From: an uncultured Thermomicrobia bacterium
Lineage (GTDB): Bacteria; Chloroflexota; Chloroflexia; Thermomicrobiales; JALYUS01
NCBI GenBank assembly: GCA_937968015.1
Contig: CALBSO010000110.1
Coordinates: forward strand, 1-5,434
Reading direction: 5' to 3'
Length of the DNA stretch: 5,434 bases
The position numbers were made by a program, and so were the translations under genes. Numbering within the stretch: position 1 is the first letter of the stretch; the number at the start of each line of letters is the position of its first letter. The notes under the pieces were generated by a model. It did not search any database. It worked only from the letters and a program-made list of their open reading frames with translations, and was not told where the DNA came from. Of the stretch, positions 1-4,932 are shown one piece after another.

Positions 1-2
1 AG

Positions 3-1103
3 TCATTTGCCAGTGCAAGTGCAAACTGACGCCGGGTATGTCTTGGCTAAGTGTGATTCGGGGAGTTGGGGGAGGAAGCCGCTCGCCTCCCAGCGTTCCT
101 GTGGCGGCACGCCCGTCTCGCTGTGGACCCGGTGATGGTAGTCGTCCAGCAGGAAGGTCCGCAGACGCTGATCGAGTTCGAGGAGCGTCAATACCGGCGC
201 TGGCGTCCGCGTGCCGGATGGCGCATAGCCGGGTAGCCCGCTCAGGAAGAGCTGATTGACGCTCTGGAAGAACCGCTCGATCCGCCCACGACCGCGCGGC
301 CGTCCGGCCATCGAGAAGACGAGCACGATCTTCAGATCGAGGGCGACCTGTTCGAGATGCTGGGAGGTGAAATCGCTGCCATGGTCGGTGTAGAACGTCC
401 CGGGTATCCCGCAGACATGCCAGCGCGGATCGGCCTTGCGCCAGATCGCGTCGCGCAAGACGAGGGCGGTCTGCAGTGCCGAGGGCGCGTGGACACTGAG
501 CCGGTACCCGGCGACCGCGCGACTGTAATCATCGAGGATGACCGTCAGCCAGGGACGCACGGGCTTGCCGTTCTCTCCCCAGATCCAGAGATCGAGCGGG
601 GTGTGGTCGGCTTGCCAGATCTCATTGGCACGACTTGCTTCGCGTCGGTAGAGCAAGTCGAAGGTCTCCCGATAGGCATTGGCCCCCGCATGGGCGAGCG
701 TCACGAGGCCGGGGTCGAGGCGGTGGATGAGCGCGGCGACCGTCCGATAACTCGGTACCGGCCAGTCCTGCTCCCGGGCGATCCGCCCCACTTGCCGATG
801 GACATGTGCTGCCGTCGGCGGTGGTCGTTGGAGCGCAAGGCCTTCGATCAGCTTCGCGAGATCGGGCGTCACCCGTTGTGGTGTCTCCCGGTCAGCGCGC
901 GGCTGTCGTGCTAACCCGACCAGCCCGTGCTGCCGATAGCGGGCGGTCCATGCGCGCAGGGTCCGCAACGAGGGCCCGACCGTCTGGGCAATCGTCGGGA
1001 GCGGCACGCCATCTTCGAGGAAAGGACGCCGTATGGCATACCGCGCGGTGGCGCGCTCCCGTTCCGTGTCGCTCAACTCCGTCAGGGCGGGTGGCTTTGC
1101 CAT
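3..1103 (-). CDS. MuA/TniA/IS481-like DDE transposase, C-terminally shortened
   Basis: Cut-and-paste or replicative DNA transposase with an RNase H-like (rve) catalytic core. The 366-residue product has a helix-turn-helix DNA-binding region at about residues 18-65, a second winged-helix-like region at about 80-130, and the integrase core from about 158 to 285. The catalytic triad is visible: D166 in WQADHT, D240 in YTDHGSDF and E276 in GRIERFF, with the usual 35 residues between the second Asp and the Glu. Relatives normally continue after the LPES motif (347-350) into a Mu-transposase C-terminal beta-barrel. Here the sequence turns into an unrelated 16-residue tail and stops, so the barrel is missing and the protein may be inactive or unusual. 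The ATG at 1103 is preceded by GAGGG at 8 bases. The gene follows the tyrosine recombinase gene by 4 bases and is probably translationally coupled to it. Family is secure from motifs; exact subfamily and activity are inference. Confidence 0.88.
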   Translation of the reverse strand: MAKPPALTELSDTERERATARYAIRRPFLEDGVPLPTIAQTVGPSLRTLRAWTARYRQHGLVGLARQPRADRETPQRVTPDLAKLIEGLALQRPPPTAAHVHRQVGRIAREQDWPVPSYRTVAALIHRLDPGLVTLAHAGANAYRETFDLLYRREASRANEIWQADHTPLDLWIWGENGKPVRPWLTVILDDYSRAVAGYRLSVHAPSALQTALVLRDAIWRKADPRWHVCGIPGTFYTDHGSDFTSQHLEQVALDLKIVLVFSMAGRPRGRGRIERFFQSVNQLFLSGLPGYAPSGTRTPAPVLTLLELDQRLRTFLLDDYHHRVHSETGVPPQERWEASGFLPQLPESHLAKTYPASVCTCTGK

Positions 1104-1107
1104 GCGC

Positions 1108-2037
1108 CTATCCCTCGTTCACGAGGCGCGCAACCGCCTCTTCCAGATCCCGCGCTCCCGGCTGGGTGTAGCGTGCTGTCGTATTGAGATTGCTATGCCC
1201 GAGGAGTGCCTGCACCGTCACGAGATCTTCGCCGGCATCGAGGAGGTGCTTCGCGAAGGAGTGACGCAGCGCGTGCGGCCGCAAGGTGGGCAGTCCGGCG
1301 TGCCGGGCGTATTTCGTCACGAGCACTTCGACCCCATGTGCCGAGAGCGGGCCGCGCTGCCCGAGGAAGACTTCTTCATAGGCGTCGTGATCCGGCCGTT
1401 CCGCACGGATCACCAGCCATGCCGCGAGCGCCTGCCGCACCTCGTGATTGAGCGGCACGATCCGTTCTTTGTTCCCCTTGCCGCGCACGCGCAGTTGACC
1501 ACCGCGTTGCCCGAGCGTGACATCTTGCAGGGTAAGAGCAACGAGTTCGCCGACGCGCAGGCCGGTGTGGCGCAGCGTGAGGATGATCGCCAGATCGCGC
1601 AACCGGTCCGCGCCGCGCCCATACCGCTCGACGGCGCGGATCAGCCCGTTGACCTCCCGCTTGAGGAACCAGCGCGGGCCGGCAGGCTGCTCGGCGACGC
1701 GCTTTACCCCCTCCGTCGGCGGATCATCCGTGCGATACCCGCTCGCTTTGCAGAAGGAGAAGTAGGCGCGCAGGGCGGCGAGTTTGCGGTTGATGGTGGC
1801 TGGCTTGCGGTTCGCCGTGCGGACGAGCCAGTCGCGGAACGCGCGGACATCGGTCGGGGTCACTGCCTCAGGTGCGAAGCCGGGCTCGGTGGGCACATGC
1901 TTCGCGAACCAGCGGGCGAAGCCGATGAGGTCGTGGCGATAGCTCGTGAGGGTGTGACGCGAGCCATCACCGGATGCGCGGGCATCGAGAAAGGCGTCAA
2001 TACTGGGATAGTCGGTCGGTCCAATTGTGGCGTTCAT
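1108..2037 (-). CDS. XerC/XerD-like tyrosine recombinase (integrase)
   Basis: Site-specific recombinase that cuts and rejoins DNA through a covalent 3'-phosphotyrosine. From the ATG at 2037 the product has 309 residues, close to XerC/XerD. It has an N-terminal SAM-like core-binding domain (about 8-100, with the HTLTSYRHDL helix) and a catalytic domain (about 120-305). The full active site is present: R161 in TGLRVGEL, K187 in RGKGNKER, H255 and R258 in HALRHSF, H281 in LLGHSN and Y290 in ARYTQ. The frame is open upstream to a TTG at 2130, but that extension has no family resemblance. The ATG at 2037 was chosen because homology begins just after it, although no clear Shine-Dalgarno precedes it. 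It is the first gene of a two-gene unit with the downstream DDE transposase, and a dif-like site lies about 95-122 bases upstream. It is more likely an element-borne integrase than the housekeeping Xer protein, given its partner. Confidence 0.9.
   Translation of the reverse strand: MNATIGPTDYPSIDAFLDARASGDGSRHTLTSYRHDLIGFARWFAKHVPTEPGFAPEAVTPTDVRAFRDWLVRTANRKPATINRKLAALRAYFSFCKASGYRTDDPPTEGVKRVAEQPAGPRWFLKREVNGLIRAVERYGRGADRLRDLAIILTLRHTGLRVGELVALTLQDVTLGQRGGQLRVRGKGNKERIVPLNHEVRQALAAWLVIRAERPDHDAYEEVFLGQRGPLSAHGVEVLVTKYARHAGLPTLRPHALRHSFAKHLLDAGEDLVTVQALLGHSNLNTTARYTQPGARDLEEAVARLVNEG
1112..1116 (-). promoter_or_regulatory. Ribosome binding site of the transposase gene
   Basis: On the minus strand GAGGG lies 8 bases before the ATG at 1103 and inside the last codons of the recombinase gene, whose stop is at 1108-1110. 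This supports the ATG start and translational coupling of the two genes. Confidence 0.6.
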
Positions 2038-2038
2038 G

Positions 2039-2052
2039 TTATCTGCACAGTT
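2039..2052. repeat. Inverted repeat, arm next to the recombinase start codon
   Basis: TTATCTGCACAGTT is the exact reverse complement of AACTGTGCAGATAA at 2129-2142 (14 of 14). It begins one base upstream of the recombinase ATG and occupies the place where a ribosome binding site would normally be. The first 11 bases equal one arm of the dif-like site, so this looks like an isolated recombinase half-site. No matching second arm is visible on its other side. Binding here could block expression of the recombinase gene (inference). Confidence 0.75.
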
Positions 2053-2118
2053 TTTGGGGAGATGCGGCGACGGGCCATTTCCCGTGACGCAAGCGAAATC
2101 GTCCCCCGTCTCGCGTCT

Positions 2119-2127
2119 AGCATAGCA
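2119..2127 (-). promoter_or_regulatory. Possible extended -10 promoter of the recombinase-transposase unit
   Basis: On the minus strand TGCTATGCT reads as an extended -10 element (TGn followed by TATGCT, 4 of 6 to TATAAT). It lies just inside the distal 14-bp arm. No good -35 is seen at 17 bases, so the call rests on the extended element alone. It would give a leader of roughly 75 bases before the ATG at 2037. Confidence 0.3.
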
Positions 2128-2128
2128 C

Positions 2129-2142
2129 AACTGTGCAGATAA
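2129..2142. repeat. Inverted repeat, distal arm overlapping the dif-like site
   Basis: AACTGTGCAGATAA pairs perfectly with 2039-2052. Its last 11 bases form the left arm of the dif-like site at 2132-2159. The two copies bracket a 76-bp segment that contains the recombinase leader and a possible promoter. Confidence 0.75.
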
Positions 2143-2159
2143 TGCATCTTATCTGACGA
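2132..2159. other. dif-like tyrosine recombinase core site (putative attachment site)
   Basis: The site has the Xer layout: left arm TGTGCAGATAA (2132-2142), 6-bp spacer TGCATC (2143-2148) and right arm TTATCTGACGA (2149-2159). The inner seven bases of the arms (CAGATAA and TTATCTG) are perfectly inverted. Against Escherichia coli dif I count 18 of 28 identities, including the inner TAA and TTA flanks of the spacer and its leading TG. It lies immediately upstream of a XerC/D-like recombinase, so it could be the element's attachment junction or a strand-exchange site. The arms are more alike than in chromosomal dif, which would suit a single recombinase binding both sides. Function is inferred. 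Confidence 0.55.
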
Positions 2160-2230
2160 GATTGCTAAGAGGATGCCTTTGTCGGGCCGCCAGTCGATCG
2201 TGCATCAGTTTGTCGTCTCGCGCGACTCCC

Positions 2231-2259
2231 TTGACAAACCCACAGCTCGCCCTTATCCT
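2231..2259 (+). promoter_or_regulatory. Sigma-70-type promoter of the tetR-cupin operon
   Basis: A consensus -35 hexamer TTGACA (2231-2236) is followed after exactly 17 bases by TATCCT (2254-2259, 4 of 6 to TATAAT). Transcription would start near 2266, giving a leader of about 37 bases before the TTG start at 2303. The -10 element overlaps the palindromic operator. Confidence 0.65.
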
Positions 2260-2272
2260 AATGATATTAGGA
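2256..2272. promoter_or_regulatory. Palindromic operator, probably for the adjacent TetR regulator
   Basis: TCCTAAT (2256-2262), three bases, then ATTAGGA (2266-2272) make a perfect 7-bp inverted repeat of 17 bp in total. It is AT-rich in a GC-rich setting and covers the -10 end and the expected transcription start. This is the usual place for a TetR-family autorepressor to bind. Ownership by the downstream TetR is inferred from position. Confidence 0.65.
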
Positions 2273-2286
2273 CACCCTACCTACAA

Positions 2287-2298
2287 AAGGAATGAGGG
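2287..2298 (+). promoter_or_regulatory. Ribosome binding region that sets the TetR start at TTG 2303
   Basis: AAGGA (2287-2291, 11 bases before the TTG) and GAGGG (2294-2298, 4 bases before it) both precede the in-frame TTG at 2303. Earlier in-frame starts (TTG 2162, ATG 2261) lie upstream of the predicted transcription start, so they would not be on the mRNA. Confidence 0.5.
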
Positions 2299-2302
2299 CC
2301 CA

Positions 2303-2998
2303 TTGACGCCATCCGATCTCACGCTCTCCGCACCCGCCCTCTCGCCCCGTCAGCGCCGCCAGCGCAACCGCGACGAGATGATCGCCAACATCCTCGCCGC
2401 CGCGCAGGCCATCATGCGCGAGCAGGGTGTTGCCGCCCTCAACCTCAACGAAGTCGCGCGGCGTCTGCAGATGCGCGCACCCTCGCTGTACGAATACTTC
2501 CCGAGCAAGGCCGCACTCTACGACGCGCTCTATCTGCACGCCATCACCCGGTTCGCCGAGACGGATGCGCGCGTCTGGGAGACATACCCGCCGGGCTGGG
2601 AGCGGCTGCGCGCGTGGTTCGAGGCGCGGCTGTCGCTCGCGATAGAGCAACCGGACCTGTACCACCTCGTCTACGACGCGCCGGTGCCCGGCTTCGCGCC
2701 GGGCGAAGCGAGCACGGCGGTGGCGCTCCAGATCGGCGTCGACGCGGCACGGGCGGTCGCGGAGATGATCGACGCGGGCGTGATCGCGACCGATTTGCCG
2801 CCCGACCGGGCGCGCGACTTCCTGCTCGCACTGCGGCACGGGATGATCGCGGAGACGCTGGGCAAGAAGGCGGTCGTACCGCCCATCTCCCACCGCTTCG
2901 CCTCCCTCGTGCCGGTCGTCATGGGCGTCTTGCAGGCTGCCTGGGATCCGCACGGCTCCACCGGCGCGATCGACGGGAAGGAGGGCTTATCGCCGTGA
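2303..2998 (+). CDS. TetR/AcrR-family transcriptional regulator
   Basis: DNA-binding repressor that likely controls its own operon in response to a small ligand. From the TTG at 2303 the product has 231 residues, normal for the family. The TetR_N domain spans about residues 22-82, with the helix-turn-helix at about 47-67 (LNEVARRLQM, then APSLYEYFPSK), the typical pattern ending in a Tyr-Phe and Lys. An alpha-helical ligand-binding domain follows from about 88 to 215; the WERLRAWFEA start and the RHGMIAETLG segment recall the TetR_C_33 (WHG) class. The reading frame is open back to 2162, but the promoter and operator lie within that stretch, which argues for the later start. It is the first gene of a three-gene unit; the cupin-DinB gene starts 58 bases after its stop. 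The effector is unknown. Confidence 0.88.
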   Translation: MTPSDLTLSAPALSPRQRRQRNRDEMIANILAAAQAIMREQGVAALNLNEVARRLQMRAPSLYEYFPSKAALYDALYLHAITRFAETDARVWETYPPGWERLRAWFEARLSLAIEQPDLYHLVYDAPVPGFAPGEASTAVALQIGVDAARAVAEMIDAGVIATDLPPDRARDFLLALRHGMIAETLGKKAVVPPISHRFASLVPVVMGVLQAAWDPHGSTGAIDGKEGLSP

Positions 2999-3043
2999 GG
3001 GTGTCCACCGCCAACCGTGTGTGATGGGGGATTGCGAGGCATC

Positions 3044-3049
3044 AGGAGG
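3044..3049 (+). promoter_or_regulatory. Strong Shine-Dalgarno of the cupin-DinB gene
   Basis: AGGAGG lies 7 bases before the ATG at 3057. It fixes that start over the in-frame GTG at 3021, which would add 12 residues with no family resemblance. Confidence 0.8.
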
Positions 3050-3056
3050 GATTCGT

Positions 3057-4061
3057 ATGGTAACGAATGTGGCGACGAAGATCGGCTGTTCCTACGTGCC
3101 CCCCGAGGGAGGCGAGCGGATCCGTATCTTCGATGAGGAGGCGGTCGTCAAGGTGGTCGGTGCGGAGACGGCGGACGCATATGCCGTGATCACCCTCAGC
3201 GTTGCACCGGGCGGCGGGCCGCCCTTGCACGCGCATCCGGGCAACGAGACGTTCTACGTGCTCACCGGCGCGTTCGCGTTCACCCAACTGGATGCGACCG
3301 GGGTCTCGACCTTCCGGGCCGGCCCGGGTGCCGTCGTCCACGCCCCCGGCGGCGCGCCGCACCGCTTCGAGAACGTCGGCGCGGGGCGGGCGACGATGCT
3401 GCAGGTCGTCTCGCCGGAGCTGGTGGATTTCTTGCGGGAGTTGGGCGCGGCCTTCCCGCCCGGCGCCCAGCCGGATATGGAGACGATGCTCGCCCTCAAC
3501 GCGAAGTACGGCACCGAGGTGCTCTACGGCGGCGAAGGCAGCCGCCCGGAACCCGCGACGGACGACGCGACGAGCGAGCGGGCGCGGGCACTCGTCTGGC
3601 GCTTCGAGCAGGCCAGTGAGGCGCTGATCGCGACCGTCGCGGGGTGCACACTGGAGCAGTGGCGGGCGGTCTGCGCAGACACGGGCTGGACAGTCGGCGT
3701 GCAGGCGCACCATATCGCAATGGGCGAGGCGACGCTCGCCGCGATGATCAGCGGAGTGGCGGACGGCCACGAGCCACACCGGATGACGCCGGGGATGATG
3801 GACACGATCAACGCGCGGCACGCCACGGAGTTCGCGCATGTCGCGCAGGCGGAGACGCTCGCGCTCCTGCGGCAGAACAGCGCGAAAGCGACGGAGATCT
3901 ACCGACGCCTGACGGATGCCCAATTGGATCGCGCCGCGACGCTCGTGGAGGGCAAGCCCCCGATGACCGTGGTGCAAATGATCGAATACCTGGCGATCGG
4001 CGAGATCGAACGTCACGGGGGGGCGCTTCGGCAGGCGCTCGATGTGGGAATGATCGGATAG
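3057..4061 (+). CDS. Two-domain protein: N-terminal cupin fused to a DinB/MDMPI-like domain
   Basis: Cytoplasmic protein of 334 residues, with no signal peptide or membrane segment. Residues about 25-125 form a cupin with both classic motifs complete: motif 1 gives H58, H60 and E64 (PPLHAHPGNE) and motif 2 gives H102 (PGGAPH). These would hold one divalent metal. A linker rich in charged and small residues (about 155-175) leads to a four-helix domain (about 175-330) resembling the DinB/mycothiol-dependent maleylpyruvate isomerase superfamily. It shows the GWTVGVQAHH segment (W211, H218, H219) and a last helix with E316 and H320 that may supply a second metal site. DinB-fold enzymes often use low-molecular-weight thiols; such a role here is inference. 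The gene lies between tetR and a paralogous cupin gene, probably on one transcript. The reaction and substrate are unknown. Domain calls are firm for the cupin, good for the DinB-like part. Confidence 0.85.
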   Translation: MVTNVATKIGCSYVPPEGGERIRIFDEEAVVKVVGAETADAYAVITLSVAPGGGPPLHAHPGNETFYVLTGAFAFTQLDATGVSTFRAGPGAVVHAPGGAPHRFENVGAGRATMLQVVSPELVDFLRELGAAFPPGAQPDMETMLALNAKYGTEVLYGGEGSRPEPATDDATSERARALVWRFEQASEALIATVAGCTLEQWRAVCADTGWTVGVQAHHIAMGEATLAAMISGVADGHEPHRMTPGMMDTINARHATEFAHVAQAETLALLRQNSAKATEIYRRLTDAQLDRAATLVEGKPPMTVVQMIEYLAIGEIERHGGALRQALDVGMIG

Positions 4062-4121
4062 GGCGCCCAATCGGATCGAAGAGGGAACCGAGCGATGGCC
4101 ACCGCAGTGAAGGAACGTAGG

Positions 4122-4127
4122 AAGGAG
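4122..4127 (+). promoter_or_regulatory. Shine-Dalgarno that favours the cupin start at ATG 4134
   Basis: AAGGAG lies 6 bases before the ATG at 4134. An in-frame ATG at 4095 also has a weaker GAGGG about 10 bases upstream, so a 13-residue longer product is possible. Confidence 0.65.
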
Positions 4128-4133
4128 CCAGCC

Positions 4134-4613
4134 ATGAACACGACGATCGCATACCGCGCGGCAGGGTCCGGGAACACGCTGAATGCCCTCGGGGAGGCGG
4201 TGACAGTCGCCGTCGCGGCCGCCGACACCGGCGGGGCCTACACGGTCGTCACGGTAACATCGCCACCGCAGGGCGGTCCCCCCGCGCTGCATACCCATCC
4301 GGCGGCTGAGACCTTCGTCATCCTCGCGGGAGAGTACGAGTTCTCGGCAATGGGCGCGGACGGCGCGTACACGTTCCGCGCTGCGGCGGGCGACACGGTA
4401 CACGTCCCCGGCGGCGCGCCGCACAACTATCGCAATATCGGCGCGTCGGAGGGGCGGTATGCGGCCACCTTCACGCCGGGTGGGATGGAGGCGTTCTTCG
4501 CCGACCTCGCCGCGCTGGCGGCTGAGGCGGCAGGCCCGCCAGACAGGGAGCGGGCGATGGCAATCTGCCGACGGCACCAGGTTGAGTTTATGGGGCCGCC
4601 AGCACACCACTGA
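4134..4613 (+). CDS. Single-domain cupin protein, paralogue of the upstream cupin
   Basis: Small cytoplasmic beta-barrel protein of 159 residues. Both cupin motifs are intact: H53, H55 and E59 in ALHTHPAAE, and H97 in PGGAPH, the expected 3-His/1-Glu metal site. The closest relative visible is the cupin domain of the preceding gene. They share the PPxLHxHP, ETF, TFRA and VHxPGGAPH segments in the same order and spacing, the 19 bases coding around PGGAPH are identical (3344-3362 and 4406-4424), and both continue into a similar helical tail (DRERAMAICRRHQVEF here, DMETMLALNAKYGTEV there). This indicates duplication, with only the upstream copy carrying a DinB-like domain. It starts 72 bases after the previous stop and is probably the last gene of the tetR operon. 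Family members include dioxygenases, isomerases and binding proteins, so the activity is not assignable. Confidence 0.85.
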   Translation: MNTTIAYRAAGSGNTLNALGEAVTVAVAAADTGGAYTVVTVTSPPQGGPPALHTHPAAETFVILAGEYEFSAMGADGAYTFRAAAGDTVHVPGGAPHNYRNIGASEGRYAATFTPGGMEAFFADLAALAAEAAGPPDRERAMAICRRHQVEFMGPPAHH

Positions 4614-4692
4614 GCGGATGGGCGCGCCGACATCGCCCGCAGACCGACGTTCGGAGCGTCCCGGTAATTGGTGCGACCTGAGCTGGGGAGGG

Positions 4693-4740
4693 TGCAGGAT
4701 ATCGTTGCAACATCAGTGCAGTTTACCGTTGCAGGTTACA
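4693..4740. repeat. Degenerate 24-bp direct repeat, two units
   Basis: Units 4693-4716 and 4717-4740 agree at about 15 of 24 positions, with identical TGCAG at the unit starts and identical CGTTGCA in the middle. TGCA therefore recurs at 4693, 4706, 4717 and 4730. It could be a protein-binding array or chance; evidence for function is lacking. Confidence 0.3.
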
Positions 4741-4759
4741 AAAGGGGCGCGCGCGGGGA

Positions 4760-4793
4760 GTTTCTTCGTCTAAGGGAGGTTAGACGAAGAAAC
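4760..4793. repeat. Perfect 14-bp inverted repeat with 6-base loop
   Basis: GTTTCTTCGTCTAA (4760-4773), loop GGGAGG (4774-4779), then the exact complement TTAGACGAAGAAAC (4780-4793). It lies between convergent genes, so a bidirectional terminator is the simplest reading. Neither side has a proper T-tract, however (only TTTT a few bases after the right arm). The 6-base centre flanked by TAA and TTA also resembles the geometry of a tyrosine recombinase core site. The repeat itself is certain; its role is not. Confidence 0.85.
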
Positions 4794-4932
4794 CGGTGTT
4801 TTGCTCTTAATGGGTATTTGGTTGGTATTCGTCATGTGGTTCAGAGAATGATGGTGTCGGTACGTTTTACGGAACCATTCTCACTTCTGGCAAGCGCGAG
4901 CAAGGGCCGGGAATAACCATTTCCGGAACGAA

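Larger units (their letters stand above)
4614..4932. other. Intergenic region between convergent genes, no gene seen
   Basis: About 320 bases separate the cupin stop from the histidine kinase stop. Open frames here are short and resemble no family. The stretch holds a degenerate 24-bp tandem repeat and a perfect hairpin-forming inverted repeat (separate entries). From about 4785 on, base composition is visibly more AT-rich than in the cupin operon. No canonical terminator with a U-tract was found for either flanking gene, and no tRNA-like cloverleaf was recognised. Confidence 0.6.

Noticed and set aside
2070..2085. ACGGG/CCCGT short inverted repeat in the recombinase leader
   Set aside because: Five-base arms are within chance expectation and no T-tract follows on either strand.
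2053..2128. A fully invertible promoter cassette as a firm call
   Set aside because: The arms are perfect, but the flanking 6-bp spacers differ and only one full core site is visible, so inversion is kept as a hypothesis and not annotated as a feature.
2038..2130. Longer recombinase starting at TTG 2130 (340 residues)
   Set aside because: The extra residues have no family similarity and would begin inside the 14-bp repeat. Xer-type proteins are near 300 residues, which fits the ATG at 2037. The lack of a Shine-Dalgarno at that ATG leaves some doubt.
1033..2142. A 369-codon open frame on the plus strand opposite the recombinase
   Set aside because: It lies fully antisense to a gene with a complete tyrosine recombinase active site, has no recognisable domain, and is the expected by-product of GC-rich codon use.
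2162..2302. N-terminal extension of the TetR frame back to TTG 2162 or ATG 2261
   Set aside because: The segment contains a near-consensus promoter and a palindromic operator. Both starts lie upstream of the expected transcription start, and TetR similarity begins only after about 2360.
4053..4076. ATCGGAT direct repeat around the palindrome GGGCGCCC after the cupin-DinB stop
   Set aside because: The repeat is seven bases, the palindrome eight, and both lie in GC-rich DNA; no T-tract follows, so it is not supported as a terminator or operator.
3042..4610. A 522-codon open frame on the minus strand opposite both cupin genes
   Set aside because: Its product is rich in Arg with no domain resemblance, while the opposite strand carries two intact cupins with good ribosome binding sites.
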